Positions 29,301-38,292 of a stretch of DNA of 47,124 bases are shown here, piece after piece; positions within the stretch are counted from its first letter, which is position 1, and every line of letters begins with the position of its first letter. Both the position numbers and the translations under genes were made by a program. This DNA is from a virus, in IMG/VR virus record IMGVR_UViG_3300023112_000027, positions 1 through 47,124 of that record; one strand, 5' to 3'. Below the pieces are notes generated by a model. It had not been told where the DNA came from. It made no database searches and saw only the letters and a program-made list of their open reading frames with translations.

Positions 29301-30945
29301 AGTTGTGCTTCACATCGTGCTTGTCCCAAGTCATTACATCTGAGTATTGCACACGGTAGTTGTAATCCACACCTACCAGAAAGTCTCCTCCAGTTGGTTC
29401 GTCTACGCGCATGTACTCGCCTGTATCATTACTGCGCTCTAGGATGTACATATCTTCACGGGTAAGTCCATGCTCGCGCAAGGCTACCTCAGTAAGTGAT
29501 AGTGCTTCCTCTGCATCTGCCCAGCCACCATTAGCTGGCCCATACACTCCACTAATCTGAGCACCTGTTGGTGTGTGGACATGCTGGAACATCTCAGTAC
29601 GTGAAGTAACACCGACGGCTTCTTGCATACGGTATACTACGTGAGCCTCTGCACTCTCCATCTCTCTACGACTTAGGGCGTTAATATTACTCTCGTCGAT
29701 TGCGTTCTTAACATCCGAATCAAGTAGGAATTCTTTCTGGTTTATAGCGTCTACATTGTGTACCTTAGAACGTACTCCTGCATCCTTCCCCATCTCTGGC
29801 AATACTGCATCTGCTACAGCATCTACCTTATCAGAGCCACTGAGCGCCTGTGCGGCCTCGTCAGTCGTATCCTCTGTAATCATCTTATACATTGCTTTAG
29901 TCTTCTCTGCGTTCGTCTCAGACGCTATACGCAGTGGTGACACTGGACTTACTTTAGTTCGTACCATATCCTTAGCAGACAGTAGGTCTTCTGGCAATAC
30001 TACAGGTAGCTTAGCTCCTGCCTTTACTGCCTTACCAGCTCGTGCTGCTTTTACTGCCCATGCAAGAGGCTTACCAAGAATGGTTAGGTCTGCAATACTA
30101 ACAAAGTCATCAACCCATCGGTCAACATCTGTGTATGCACCACCATAGATAAGCTCATCGAACATCTGCTTCTCAAGGATACCGTTGGTAATGAAGCCAG
30201 TACGGTTGGCCTCGTGAGCCACGTTAAGGAACTTCTCTGCTGCACCAATACGTTCGTTAAGAGGCATACGTTTAAATGCGTTAAAGAACTCTTGCTTAGC
30301 TTCACCCATCAATAGGAATGACTGGAGTGAGCCACCAGCATCCCCAATCTTAACTAGGGCTTCTGCAACATTGGCTTGTTCAATGAATGGGATAACTAAC
30401 TGAACCATGTCAGCCGTCATTGTGAGACCAGTCATAGTCTTGTCAAAGTCTTTACTGTCTGCAATTGCTTGCTGTGCCTCACGGTACTGTGTGACGTTCT
30501 TTAAGCTTTCAATTGCCAAGCTGCGTAGGCTGTCTCGCTCATCTGTAGTCGGGATGCCTTCTGCTTCATCCTCTTGCATTAAGAACTCACGTCCCAACTT
30601 GTGTGGCAATGTAGTCTCAGGGCGGTTGTCTGTGATGTCCATTTGAGAGATGGTGGAGCGAGTGCCAATATCGACAGAAGTATCTAACATGATATTAGAC
30701 TTCTCTAAATTAAGCATGTCAGTTTCTTCTTGGTGTAGTGCATCCTTTAGTCCCACAGATGATGGACTATGCCCTAATGAATCTTGTTCATCAAGCACGT
30801 TGTTGTACGCGTCAATACCTTCCTGCCCACCTTGCTCAAACAAGGCATTAAATCCCGCTTCCATCTTCTGGTAAGCTGCATCCGGCTCTTTTCGTGGAGC
30901 TGTGCGCGCCTCATCAGTGCTATCCATTAGTACATTGTCAAACAT
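26362..30945 (-). CDS. Giant internal virion protein (T7 gp16-like, 1527 aa)
   Basis: The longest gene in the window. The product is mainly helical with long amphipathic segments and few cysteines, like the ejection protein gp16 of T7-type phages, which is expelled at infection to form a channel across the envelope. Unlike T7 gp16, I see no N-terminal lytic transglycosylase. The lytic domain is carried by the neighbouring 729-residue protein. Hydrophobic or glycine-rich stretches near residues 1000-1130 (NPTTFAKNLSFQMYLATNPF, LHVHQSTLLAATFTGY-like) may insert in the membrane. Order gp14-, gp16-, gp15-like supports the call. Confidence 0.8.
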   Translation of the reverse strand: MFDNVLMDSTDEARTAPRKEPDAAYQKMEAGFNALFEQGGQEGIDAYNNVLDEQDSLGHSPSSVGLKDALHQEETDMLNLEKSNIMLDTSVDIGTRSTISQMDITDNRPETTLPHKLGREFLMQEDEAEGIPTTDERDSLRSLAIESLKNVTQYREAQQAIADSKDFDKTMTGLTMTADMVQLVIPFIEQANVAEALVKIGDAGGSLQSFLLMGEAKQEFFNAFKRMPLNERIGAAEKFLNVAHEANRTGFITNGILEKQMFDELIYGGAYTDVDRWVDDFVSIADLTILGKPLAWAVKAARAGKAVKAGAKLPVVLPEDLLSAKDMVRTKVSPVSPLRIASETNAEKTKAMYKMITEDTTDEAAQALSGSDKVDAVADAVLPEMGKDAGVRSKVHNVDAINQKEFLLDSDVKNAIDESNINALSRREMESAEAHVVYRMQEAVGVTSRTEMFQHVHTPTGAQISGVYGPANGGWADAEEALSLTEVALREHGLTREDMYILERSNDTGEYMRVDEPTGGDFLVGVDYNYRVQYSDVMTWDKHDVKHNFLDRIPLAAKFSVNRHFFDPASILDPHLTLGANAKVDKAARITKEFLAVGKKFATSYGKAGKDSQAKMFNYILEANEKQIPHNVNTLYGEYGFSGEEIETITSFREYWDTIWETRNITDVRALRNQGYGIYEDVKLQDRLITRPVIKGQVERGERIYDPVKGISMFMNEDDLVKLYAKGDTVSRLRRPQDLGGAVTDQMIVRNNNSWRGLRDSDRVYPHREGYFQRIYTSPHFIVEKGVTENGKEFEKAIATAETIADANLYVKRLQRTNTKGEYRVRGDVKNPKELANFEMDTFESNGLSSQRVRGDKLEDATAVVTGTENSNVLGPIDSIIATSRTMGNKVAMGDTIAAMKRRFMEQHAENLPVEKGMTKYPKDISEIGGKGRELSKSVADARSTYEYISFLEFGYINGMDSIIKGILKSIAESAGEGGLRSVESVFEKASTLNPTTFAKNLSFQMYLATNPFRQFALNVHQSTLLAATFTGYVTSQKLVADMHAFMYMRMGIDVPKAAIALTGRTKDELKFMWAEYKKSGLSASIDQNNLLRGALVDMAESQRYKGDFGPVASPLSLSRKVGFDFGEELNLNSAWLAHYDAAMKAKNYLDASDFDRISGQARNFTFNMNRAGDMPYNSNSLGLFMQYMQIPHKSLLQMTNRALSKESRARLFMYNAMMFTLPPAAMYEMFGGVLPDKEKYPDTHEAIVQGLEFFMFNKMLSVATGEEVDMNFGNLAPSDSYGLWHFIKGMLATDMGAMVASTPSGQLFFGNNPRITNLAKTVASIVNPNKDVREHPVTMARAWKDLASLSSGMSNYFKAKMALEYGKAYGARGQVVDPSVSTPEAVLMMFGFQTMASAQRAWVGMDMYKETNEYTKDVNEWYKRTTRGLASEGLTAEDSEYVIMVLSQCFLAFGSSTKAQSIIAKNLDRDAASGSSVIYDHIISKFEYMGGDKIIEWSNSLPADGTSRHQDLIDTINKVREYEENR

Positions 30946-30954
30946 ATCTTATCC

Positions 30955-31401
30955 TTATTTACTTAGGTTCTCTACTGCCTCAAAACCACCCGCCGATTGG
31001 AACACGTTGGAACCTATTGCGGATACATTAGAGAACAATTGTTGTCTAGCTTGAGATGAGGCTATTGCCTGATTCCCTGCACTCAGTACATTTGTTGCTG
31101 ACAGGGCTCCTGCTGACTGTGCTACCTGTTGGCTTGCTTGAGTTCCAACCAATGCTGTACTTGACAGAGCAGTGGAGCTTCCACCCACCCCAGACAGCTC
31201 AGCCTCTGCTAGGAGTTGTGCCCGACGTACTCGTTCCTCTCGGAGTGCCTTACGTCTACCTGCTGCCTCTGCTGCTGCGTTACGTGCCCTAACCCTCTTG
31301 GCCTGTTTCCGTTGTAGCCCTCGGGCTTTGTGCCCCTCTACGATACTGGCCCCAGCCCCTACCACAGAAGCTGCTAAACCAACTACTGCCAATACACCCA
31401 T
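30955..31401 (-). CDS. Internal virion protein (T7 gp14-like)
   Basis: A glycine/alanine-rich hydrophobic N-terminus (MGVLAVVGLAASVVGAGAS) is followed by an arginine-rich helix (RKQAKRVRARNAAAEAAGRR) and a serine/alanine-rich end. This size (148) and composition are typical of gp14-type ejection proteins, which insert in the outer membrane first. AGGGG lies 6 nt upstream. It lies between gp13-like and gp16-like genes as in T7. Confidence 0.8.
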   Translation of the reverse strand: MGVLAVVGLAASVVGAGASIVEGHKARGLQRKQAKRVRARNAAAEAAGRRKALREERVRRAQLLAEAELSGVGGSSTALSSTALVGTQASQQVAQSAGALSATNVLSAGNQAIASSQARQQLFSNVSAIGSNVFQSAGGFEAVENLSK

Positions 31402-31402
31402 A

Positions 31403-31693
31403 CTACCCCTCCAATTCCCAAACTATTATTTGGTGTTTGGTGCCATTGTAATCAACAGCACCTCTGTCCTCCCCACCTGCCATCCGTTTCACAAACTTCG
31501 GGTTTGGGGTTATTGTATACATACGCCCAAAGCCCTCCAGACGGAAAGCCTCCATTGCATCTTTAAATACTTTCTTAACTTCCCTTGCAACACGGGGTGT
31601 CCAGTTAGACACCTCCATGTGTAAGTTCACTTGCAAGAATTCATCGACCTCTGCACGGAATGCGAAGTCATCTGTTACTAAAACGTCATACAC
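31403..31693 (-). CDS. Small protein at gp13 position, possible partial GNAT fold
   Basis: 96 residues between tail tube gene B and the gp14-like gene, where T7 has gp13 (needed for internal protein assembly; GNAT-like). The C-terminal FGRMYTITPNPKFVKRMAGG and KHQIIVWELEG recall the end of an acetyltransferase fold (substrate residue name, helix, last strand). The N-terminal half of a GNAT is missing, so catalysis is doubtful. It overlaps the tail gene stop by 8 nt. Confidence 0.55.
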   Translation of the reverse strand: MYDVLVTDDFAFRAEVDEFLQVNLHMEVSNWTPRVAREVKKVFKDAMEAFRLEGFGRMYTITPNPKFVKRMAGGEDRGAVDYNGTKHQIIVWELEG

Positions 31694-34433
31694 GATTGTT
31701 AACCCCCATCATTGCTGACCACCCCAGTATGCGGCAATCTTTACCTGCCTCCGAAGAAATCTTCAAGGAGAGCACTCGTCCCTTACCCCTGATACGATTC
31801 TTTGTAACTATGGTGGAGAATCCACTGTCGTATGTATCATTGACATCACTAGGCATGTACTGCGTTCTGTATCGGTATGCTTGGAACTCTCGTCCCCACC
31901 GACCTGACGTAGCACTGTTCGCCCAATCCCATTGTGCCTGTACCAGACATCCTGACTCATGTGTTGGATACCAGTCACCGAGAACATCTTGTGCGAACCC
32001 ATCCTCTGTACGTTCAAAGTGGAATGTGATGTATGGCACTTGCTTATGTCTTTGGAAGTCACCTCCAGAGACGTAGCCTGTCACCATGTAGGCTTGGGCA
32101 TCTACTTCCCCCCAATCTTTGAACTCGGGGTTTGTGAAGTTTGCGAAGGTAATCCAACTGCGACCCGCAATATTCTTTATGGTGAGGTATGAGATGTCGG
32201 TACTTCGCGGCTCTATGGCAACACTTGGAATTACTACAACGTCCTCCCCGACAACAACATTGTCAATACCCACAAGAACTTGCGTGGCTGCTGATGCCAA
32301 GATAACTGGCGGCACTTTCACTGGCCCCACAACCGTACGGCTCTCAGCCCCATCCTCGATAACTGAGGTGGTGAATGCCCCTGTTGTTGCCATCAACTTG
32401 AGCATAATCACTTTCTCTGCGTTAGCTATGCTGTTGTTCACTGTCCACGTTGCAGTGCTGGTGTAGGAATCGTACCCACCCACAACATCAACCTTCGCCG
32501 TGTATGGAATGCCGTCGTAGTATGTCTGTATTGTCTTCTCGGTAAGGTTGTCAAGTTTATATGTGCCAGCTTGACCTATACTAAGTAAGTAAATACCACG
32601 TTTGGCCCAGAATAGTATTGAAGTATCTATGACAATAACGGAACGTGGGCTTACACACCCTTCATCAGATACCTTCTGGACTCTTGGGTTTGTTGGGGTG
32701 AAGTAGTTACCATCTCCCCCAGATACCGCCCACACACCGTTTTGTCCGAATGCGATTAGAGAGTTCCCAAGGGGTACAAGATTGTTGATGCCATATGCAC
32801 CATCAAGAGATAGGAAACCTCCGTCCGTCTCTAGCAGCTCCGGTGCATCTACAGATGTTGGGTCACCCTTTTGGTAACATTGAGTCAACGCCTTTCGGTG
32901 GTTCGTTAACTGGGAGTACATCAAGTACGAGTCAAGCCTTAGGTTGCTTGGTGCAGTCCCCTCTTCAGAGAACCCCCCAAACCAAGCCCGACCTCCATAC
33001 TCCGCAACTGCCGTAGGGCCTCCTGGAGTTAAGTCTGGGGGAAGTGCCCCACCCTCAGCCTCAGGATACCCTTGGTCAGCAATCAGCTCGTTCCAACGGG
33101 CCTCTCGTGACTGAGAGCGAGTAAGTGCATCAATGATGAAGTAGCCCTTAGGTGCAGGGAAGTTCCCTTGTGCGTTTACCACCAAGTCCTCTGCATGGAA
33201 CCGTTCAGCAGTCTTGTTGGTTGCATCTAAGTTGTTGTACAGGGCGGATAAAACAGTGTCAGCCATTGAGGGGTATTTCCCGGAGGCAGTGATGAACGAC
33301 TGAATGGGGTCTTCAACAACCTCAGTAGTTTTCGGGAGTCGCTTTGTGGCGAATGTCTGGTTGCGTAGGTTATACTTATACGGCTGGTTGGCATCCGGGG
33401 TGTCTTCACTAACCCCGATTGTGAAGTCTAATCCGGCAGGTACGTTTGCCTTAAGCTGCGCAAACGCGGACAACGACAGGTTTGCAGTGTACGTCCATTG
33501 GTTGGTGTCAGACCTAGTAAATGAGTACGTAGCCTCGGTAATCCGGTCAGTGACCTCAAACCCCGAGAAGCTTGGGACACCCGCACCTGCGGTAAACACG
33601 ACGGATAAGTATAGAGTGCCTCGGGCGGGGCGGGACGTAGCAACGAACTTACTTATTGTATATCCTAAGTATGTTGTTGGGAAGAAGTCCTCTCCAGTTA
33701 CAGTAGTAATCGTATCCAAGTACCCTACTGTATCTTGCTCAGTCACGGTCTCGGAGGTTATGAAGTCGTAGGCCTCTGGCACTACTATATCACCGACAAG
33801 TCCTGCGGCTAACGGCCTTTTAGTAACATACTCTGGGTCAGTAAGTTCAATATAGTCATAGTCCTCTGGGGTATCCCCCTCCACTGCCCTGTTGTATTGT
33901 ACATCAATCCCGAACAGGTCGCGTATTGTCAGTCTTGATTTCTCTACGTTGAACGTGGGGGCGGCAGGAATTGTAAGGTCAGCCACAACCGTATGTACAT
34001 CTCTTCCGCCAGTTACTACTATGAGGGTTCCATCCACGTTAGCGAACCCGTAAGGGAGACTCCCCTTATCACCAATCCAAACAGTGTCAGTGATTGCACC
34101 CTCTGAGATTGAATCACTTGAGGTGAGGTACATGTGAAGCTCTCGCTCTAGCTGTACTACTAGAATGCTCACACTCGGGTTGCCTGACACGTTCTCCCAC
34201 AGAAAGTTAGTAACTAAATCGGGGGAGCCCGTAGTATATGAGTATGTTGTAGCCTTAGGGACTGAATTAATCTCTTCCTCTAGGCCAAACCTACGTACAC
34301 GAGAGCCATCCCGTGTCAGCTCAAAGTTAACCTCATCTAGGGAAGCGTTGTCAGGGAATGTTAGTGCATTAGCTTCTGTAACCAACCCACCAGATAGCGA
34401 GTTGAACTCAAGAGGTGCTACTTGCTTTGCCAT
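31686..34433 (-). CDS. Tail tubular protein B (T7 gp12-like nozzle)
   Basis: The start MAKQVAPLEFNSLSGGLVTE is chosen because AAAGG lies just upstream. The open frame extends 25 residues further but into the preceding small gene. The GLVTEAN...P..AS.DE.NFEL.RDGSRVRR opening is the signature of podoviral tail nozzle proteins. The C-terminal RYRTQYMPSDVNDTYDSGF and following KNRIRGKGRVLSLKI segment is also typical. At about 915 residues it is longer than T7 gp12 (794). It forms the hexameric tail tip. Confidence 0.9.
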   Translation of the reverse strand: MAKQVAPLEFNSLSGGLVTEANALTFPDNASLDEVNFELTRDGSRVRRFGLEEEINSVPKATTYSYTTGSPDLVTNFLWENVSGNPSVSILVVQLERELHMYLTSSDSISEGAITDTVWIGDKGSLPYGFANVDGTLIVVTGGRDVHTVVADLTIPAAPTFNVEKSRLTIRDLFGIDVQYNRAVEGDTPEDYDYIELTDPEYVTKRPLAAGLVGDIVVPEAYDFITSETVTEQDTVGYLDTITTVTGEDFFPTTYLGYTISKFVATSRPARGTLYLSVVFTAGAGVPSFSGFEVTDRITEATYSFTRSDTNQWTYTANLSLSAFAQLKANVPAGLDFTIGVSEDTPDANQPYKYNLRNQTFATKRLPKTTEVVEDPIQSFITASGKYPSMADTVLSALYNNLDATNKTAERFHAEDLVVNAQGNFPAPKGYFIIDALTRSQSREARWNELIADQGYPEAEGGALPPDLTPGGPTAVAEYGGRAWFGGFSEEGTAPSNLRLDSYLMYSQLTNHRKALTQCYQKGDPTSVDAPELLETDGGFLSLDGAYGINNLVPLGNSLIAFGQNGVWAVSGGDGNYFTPTNPRVQKVSDEGCVSPRSVIVIDTSILFWAKRGIYLLSIGQAGTYKLDNLTEKTIQTYYDGIPYTAKVDVVGGYDSYTSTATWTVNNSIANAEKVIMLKLMATTGAFTTSVIEDGAESRTVVGPVKVPPVILASAATQVLVGIDNVVVGEDVVVIPSVAIEPRSTDISYLTIKNIAGRSWITFANFTNPEFKDWGEVDAQAYMVTGYVSGGDFQRHKQVPYITFHFERTEDGFAQDVLGDWYPTHESGCLVQAQWDWANSATSGRWGREFQAYRYRTQYMPSDVNDTYDSGFSTIVTKNRIRGKGRVLSLKISSEAGKDCRILGWSAMMGVNNRV

Positions 34434-34602
34434 TACCTTTCCCCCTTGCCTTAGATAAGTGTTTGTCGATAGCTTTACGAGCCTCCCCTGTTGAGGTGTA
34501 TAGGCCACGTAGCTCTTTAACTACACTACCCTTACCCTTAGCTTTTATCTCTTTCATAGTCCCGTTACCAGACACTATGAGGTAACCTTTATACTCTTCC
34601 AT
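34408..34602 (-). CDS. Small basic hypothetical protein (64 aa)
   Basis: MEEYKGYLIVSGNGTMKEIK opens a small, very lysine-rich protein with YTSTGEARKAIDKHLSKARG near its end. The pattern Y-K-G-Y-x-I ... GKGSV ... L-x-G-x-YTS-x-x-EA-x-x-AID is common among small phage proteins of unknown role. It sits between the two tail tubular genes and overlaps the second by 26 nt. Nucleic-acid binding is possible from its charge. Confidence 0.7.
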   Translation of the reverse strand: MEEYKGYLIVSGNGTMKEIKAKGKGSVVKELRGLYTSTGEARKAIDKHLSKARGKGNGKASSTS

Positions 34603-34613
34603 TCAATACTCCG

Positions 34614-35402
34614 TTAGTTATTCTTGTCTATATAAGGGCTTGAGCTGCGACCTCTCCCACGTCTTCCGTAGTTAGGCGATTGGATACCACCAGCGATTCG
34701 TCGTGCCTTACGTGCCAACCACCGTTGCTGGCGTTTAGATTCTTGCTCCGCCTTCTGGTCAGCTACTTGTAGTAGCTTCATGGATGCACGGCTCTTAGCT
34801 TCCTCCACCAGTGCAATGAATGCCTCATCTGGCAAGTCTGGAATAAAGTCATCAGCAGGAATCCATTTGGGCATTACATAGGCCATAGCCTGTATGAATG
34901 TGGATTCGAGGTTGGCCTCACGTCCTTTGTCGTAGGCATTGAACACTAAGGTTCGGTCATCGAATGAGGTGTAGATTGTTGGATGTCTGTCGTTCATAAT
35001 AAACAAGTCTATACCACTTGCATCAGCCACAACATCTACATTGTCATTAAGCTCATTATATGAATTGATTATCTGTAAGAACTCTTCTGGCTCTCGCCAC
35101 TTCATACGTACAAACTTACTACGAGAACTTGCATCATCCCGTGTGTCATAGTTAACAAAAATCATCTCTTTGATGTCATCTTTAACGTACATGTGTGTAG
35201 GTTGGGCTAGGTCTGTGGTGGGGGTTAGATGTACCGCACGTCTTAGGTGAGGCCAGTTACGGGTAGACATCATAGCAAAGTATGTTGACTTAACCATCTG
35301 TGCAACCTGTGTTGCCTCTACGGTGTCATCAATACTATTTACTTCATCGCTGTCAATGTCGTTGAGTATTTCCTGAACTATATCAAGGAGTGACCATTTC
35401 AT
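34614..35402 (-). CDS. Tail tubular protein A (T7 gp11-like gatekeeper)
   Basis: The opening MKWSLLDIVQEILNDIDSDE is the family signature. VAQMVKSTYFAMMSTRNWPH and later TIYTSFDDRTLVFNAYD and a basic C-terminus (KRQQRWLARKARRIAGG) all fit podoviral gp11. At 262 residues it is longer than T7 gp11 (196), mainly by the charged tail. It forms the dodecameric adaptor between portal and nozzle. It is followed 11 bp later by the small gene and the nozzle gene. Confidence 0.9.
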   Translation of the reverse strand: MKWSLLDIVQEILNDIDSDEVNSIDDTVEATQVAQMVKSTYFAMMSTRNWPHLRRAVHLTPTTDLAQPTHMYVKDDIKEMIFVNYDTRDDASSRSKFVRMKWREPEEFLQIINSYNELNDNVDVVADASGIDLFIMNDRHPTIYTSFDDRTLVFNAYDKGREANLESTFIQAMAYVMPKWIPADDFIPDLPDEAFIALVEEAKSRASMKLLQVADQKAEQESKRQQRWLARKARRIAGGIQSPNYGRRGRGRSSSPYIDKNN

Positions 35403-35412
35403 TTATTCTCTC

Positions 35413-36138
35413 CTATTGTACTGTATGCACAGTGCGGACGTACCAGCCATTTACTTTGACTGTAACACCTGTTGAGTCTGCTATCATAACAACTTGAGTA
35501 GGATTGTCTAGCGTAGCTGTACTTCCCATATAGACACTGAATAGACGTACTAATCGGTAAGTCCCTGCATCCTTAAAGTTTATCTGGGAGAATACTGGTA
35601 CTGCCTCATCCACGACCCCTACACCAAGAATCACATCTAAGTCAACTGCGGTATTCGTGGATGTTGTAGTTACTTCCACATCAAAACGAACATCAACAGT
35701 GTCTCCTAACACAAGGACATCTCCACCGTTCTTCCAATGGAACTCATTCAGTGTGGTATCCCATATATCAGTTAGCCCCGGTAGGCCATAGGTAAGTAGC
35801 GTTCCAGCCCCTAGTCCATCATTAGTTAACTTGTATGGAGTACCTGCCACTGTCAGGGCTACGGGTGTTGTTGCCGTTGCTAAGTCATTGTAGTCGTACA
35901 TGCCTTGCACTGTTGCGCCCGGTGCTGGGACGTTATCCTCAAAGGTTGCACTGCCTGCACCATCTGATGTTAGGTATTGTCCCGCTGTGCCATTCTCAGC
36001 GTCCTTAACTTCTTTTACTAGCCATTGCCCTGAGCCAAGCCCATCTGCCACGTACACCTGACCTGCCTGCGCCGTGGATGTTCCTTTAGGTTCATGTAGG
36101 TTAGGGTCTACTATATCTACGTGATTAATGTTCGCCAT
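35413..36138 (-). CDS. Virion surface or head-fibre-like protein (241 aa)
   Basis: The N-terminal part has short repeated motifs seen in head fibres and decoration proteins (HEPKGTSTAQAGQVYVADG, then GTAGQYLTSDGAGSATF). The rest is a beta-rich domain (PYKLTNDGLGAGTLLTYGLP, NGGDVLVLGDTVDVRFDVEV), probably a jelly roll exposed on the capsid. No cysteine is present. It is the first gene after the capsid terminator, upstream of the tail genes. Confidence 0.7.
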   Translation of the reverse strand: MANINHVDIVDPNLHEPKGTSTAQAGQVYVADGLGSGQWLVKEVKDAENGTAGQYLTSDGAGSATFEDNVPAPGATVQGMYDYNDLATATTPVALTVAGTPYKLTNDGLGAGTLLTYGLPGLTDIWDTTLNEFHWKNGGDVLVLGDTVDVRFDVEVTTTSTNTAVDLDVILGVGVVDEAVPVFSQINFKDAGTYRLVRLFSVYMGSTATLDNPTQVVMIADSTGVTVKVNGWYVRTVHTVQ

Positions 36139-36152
36139 ACTTTCTTTCTCCC

Positions 36153-36190
36153 AATAAAAAGGCCGAACCGAGAAAACTCGACTCGACCTT
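36153..36190 (-). terminator. Strong intrinsic terminator after capsid genes
   Basis: On the minus strand a 14-bp stem (AAGGTCGAGTCGAG with CTCGGTTCGGCCTT, three G-U pairs) with a TTTT loop is followed by TTTTTATT. Position after capsid and decoration genes matches the Tphi terminator of T7, which limits expression of tail genes relative to capsid. Confidence 0.9.
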
Positions 36191-36197
36191 AAATGTC

Positions 36198-36545
36198 CTA
36201 CAGCGCTTTAATGTAGAAAACGTGCACTGTACCAGCCGTTGGGCCAGTGATAGTAACGTCACCACCAAGCGGTGTTGCAACGTAAGTAGCTTCTGCACCA
36301 GTGGCAGCAGCAACATCAACAGCACCTACAGTGATTGCGGTAACCGCACCTGTAGAGAACTCCTCAACAACCTGTGTGACAACTGAACCAGCAGGGAGTG
36401 TAACTTTCATTACTGACTCACTGTCAAAGTTGACAGACGCTTCGTTCTTCATACCTTCTGTGCCGATAACACCTTGTGTGCCACCGACAGCGCGAGGGCC
36501 GAAGTGATTTGATACACCCAGACCTGCACTATCTTCAAAACTCAT
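36198..36545 (-). CDS. Head decoration/stabilisation protein (115 aa)
   Basis: A small beta-rich, alanine/threonine/valine-rich protein with no cysteine (VMKVTLPAGSVVTQVVEEFS, GAVTAITVGAVDVAAATGAE). Such proteins next to capsid genes usually bind the outer shell. It lies 9 bp after the capsid gene, before the terminator, so it would be made at capsid-like levels. The assignment rests on position and composition. Confidence 0.7.
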   Translation of the reverse strand: MSFEDSAGLGVSNHFGPRAVGGTQGVIGTEGMKNEASVNFDSESVMKVTLPAGSVVTQVVEEFSTGAVTAITVGAVDVAAATGAEATYVATPLGGDVTITGPTAGTVHVFYIKAL

Positions 36546-36553
36546 ATAAACTC

Positions 36554-37507
36554 CTAGTATTTAGTTCCATCAGTGATTAATACACCCAACGTGTCTACAC
36601 GCTGAATACCCCAGCCATAGCGGGCACGTACTACGAACTCATCACGAGCACGGTCTTTGTTACGTTCACCCTCTGACTTAGGCATGCGTCGCCATGCAAG
36701 CATAGCTGGCTTAGTCTGGTCATCCATCACGTTCATAAAGATGTTAGCAACACCGTTAGTAGCAATTGATGTAGTACCGTCACCAAACGTACCTACTTCT
36801 AGGCGGTTCGATGTAATGATGTTCCAGCCGAATAAGTTCATAACAAACTTCATACCGCGAGCCATACCACCTTCGATGATTTTAGCGGCGAATGGTGTAA
36901 CGTCAGTTGTGATAGTAACTAGGCGGTTCAGAGTTGCTTCAACTGTAGGGTCACAGATGAATACGTTACCTTCTTCTGGCACATTAGCTTTCTTGAATGC
37001 TAGTCGCATTGCAATTAAGTAGTCTAGGTCAAAAGTACCTTCGTGACCTGCTGTAGCTACAGAAGATGCGATACGGTGTGGGAAGCCATTAATAAGGTTA
37101 GCGTTGGCATCTGTCTGACCTGCGTTCAACACTTCAAAGAAGCGTGATTCGTGGTTCTCTTGGAATGCACGAGTAGACTCAGATGCACGTTCTGCCATTA
37201 GGCGGTCAATTGATGTACCATCTTCTCGAAGGTCATCTGTAACATACCAAGCATCACCAACGTAGTCGGTTAGCTGCATTGTTACTTCGCCTGTTTCAAT
37301 TGGGTTGTAAACTAGTGGTGTATCCTCAGCAGCTTCTTGAATAGTTACTGAACCGATAGTTTTAATGTGTAGTGTGTCGCCTGAACCAAAGTCAGATACG
37401 TCACGGTAGAATGATTCTGATAGCAATCCATCATGTAAGTTATTTAGAATGAATGTGCTGTACTGCTCTGCCTCGATAAAGGCACGAGTGTTACTTGTTA
37501 CTTGCAT
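36554..37507 (-). CDS. Major capsid protein
   Basis: 317 residues with the layout of podoviral capsid proteins: EAEQYSTFILNNLHDGLLSE near the start, GDTLHIKTIGSVTIQE, LTDYVGDAWYVTDDLREDG and the C-terminal ARDEFVVRARYGWGIQRVDT. Positions after scaffold and before a strong terminator, and a good GAGGT ribosome-binding site, agree. It should adopt the HK97 fold. Codon and amino-acid composition are those of a highly expressed gene (no cysteine besides one). Confidence 0.9.
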   Translation of the reverse strand: MQVTSNTRAFIEAEQYSTFILNNLHDGLLSESFYRDVSDFGSGDTLHIKTIGSVTIQEAAEDTPLVYNPIETGEVTMQLTDYVGDAWYVTDDLREDGTSIDRLMAERASESTRAFQENHESRFFEVLNAGQTDANANLINGFPHRIASSVATAGHEGTFDLDYLIAMRLAFKKANVPEEGNVFICDPTVEATLNRLVTITTDVTPFAAKIIEGGMARGMKFVMNLFGWNIITSNRLEVGTFGDGTTSIATNGVANIFMNVMDDQTKPAMLAWRRMPKSEGERNKDRARDEFVVRARYGWGIQRVDTLGVLITDGTKY

Positions 37508-37524
37508 ATGTTACCTCGTAGTTA

Positions 37525-38292
37525 TTATTCGGTCACGCCAAATTTGCGATAGACTTCTTCCTTGACCTTTCGCATATACTCTGCTTGGTCTTTGGTTGTA
37601 CACCCTGATAAGAGACTCTTTTCGGGTCTACCCAACGATTCTTCTTTAGGTTTCTGAAAACCTAGATTCCGAGAGTTGCCAGTTAAAGAAGGAGAATTAG
37701 TTTTTGCTTGGAACAGAGCTAACACCATATCAGGCTGCTTCTCTGCTAAAACACCTAAAGCCTCTGGAGTAGTGTTTAACTCTTTCGCTTTAGCTTGTAC
37801 AACTTCTGATGCTTTCTCTCCAAAGGTAGACACTAATGTGTCGTTCACCTTACTTGAGTTACTAGCCGCAGTTTGTTGTAAGTTGCGTTTCTCTAATGTA
37901 GCCTCAATTAGTCGGGCCACCTCATCTTCACCAAAACTAGCTCCCTGAGGGGTTACCTCTTGACCTTGCTGTTGGTGGTTGGTTAACTCTGTTACGACTT
38001 CCTGTACGCCTTTATGCTTTGCCAGCTCTTCGCGTAGTTGAGCAAGCTCAGATTCCTGTTGAGTCACTTGTGACTGCAATGTAGGAATAAATGTTTGCGA
38101 GTGAGCTAAGGCTTCTAGTGCTTTATCGACAGTGCCGTACTTTTGTCTACCGTCCTCCGTTTGAATCCCTGCTAGTTGGTCACCGTACGGGTTTTCATTG
38201 GGTTGTGCTTGTGCAAGTGGTGCTTGCTGTTCCCCTGCTGGGGCTTGTTGCTGTTGTTCTTGTTTATCAAATACACTGGCTGGGTTAGTCAT
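37525..38292 (-). CDS. Capsid scaffolding protein
   Basis: A glutamine/proline-rich N-terminus (KQEQQQQAPAGEQQAPLAQ), a central coiled coil (LQSQVTQQESELAQLREELA) and a basic C-terminal end (AEYMRKVKEEVYRKFGV) that would dock on capsid protein. Size (255) and place directly upstream of the capsid gene match T7 gp9. It guides procapsid assembly and leaves before DNA packaging. Confidence 0.85.
   Translation of the reverse strand: MTNPASVFDKQEQQQQAPAGEQQAPLAQAQPNENPYGDQLAGIQTEDGRQKYGTVDKALEALAHSQTFIPTLQSQVTQQESELAQLREELAKHKGVQEVVTELTNHQQQGQEVTPQGASFGEDEVARLIEATLEKRNLQQTAASNSSKVNDTLVSTFGEKASEVVQAKAKELNTTPEALGVLAEKQPDMVLALFQAKTNSPSLTGNSRNLGFQKPKEESLGRPEKSLLSGCTTKDQAEYMRKVKEEVYRKFGVTE

Noticed and set aside
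29756-30148. 130-residue + strand frame inside the giant virion gene
   Set aside because: A shadow frame with no ribosome-binding site and no motif. The opposite strand is clearly coding.
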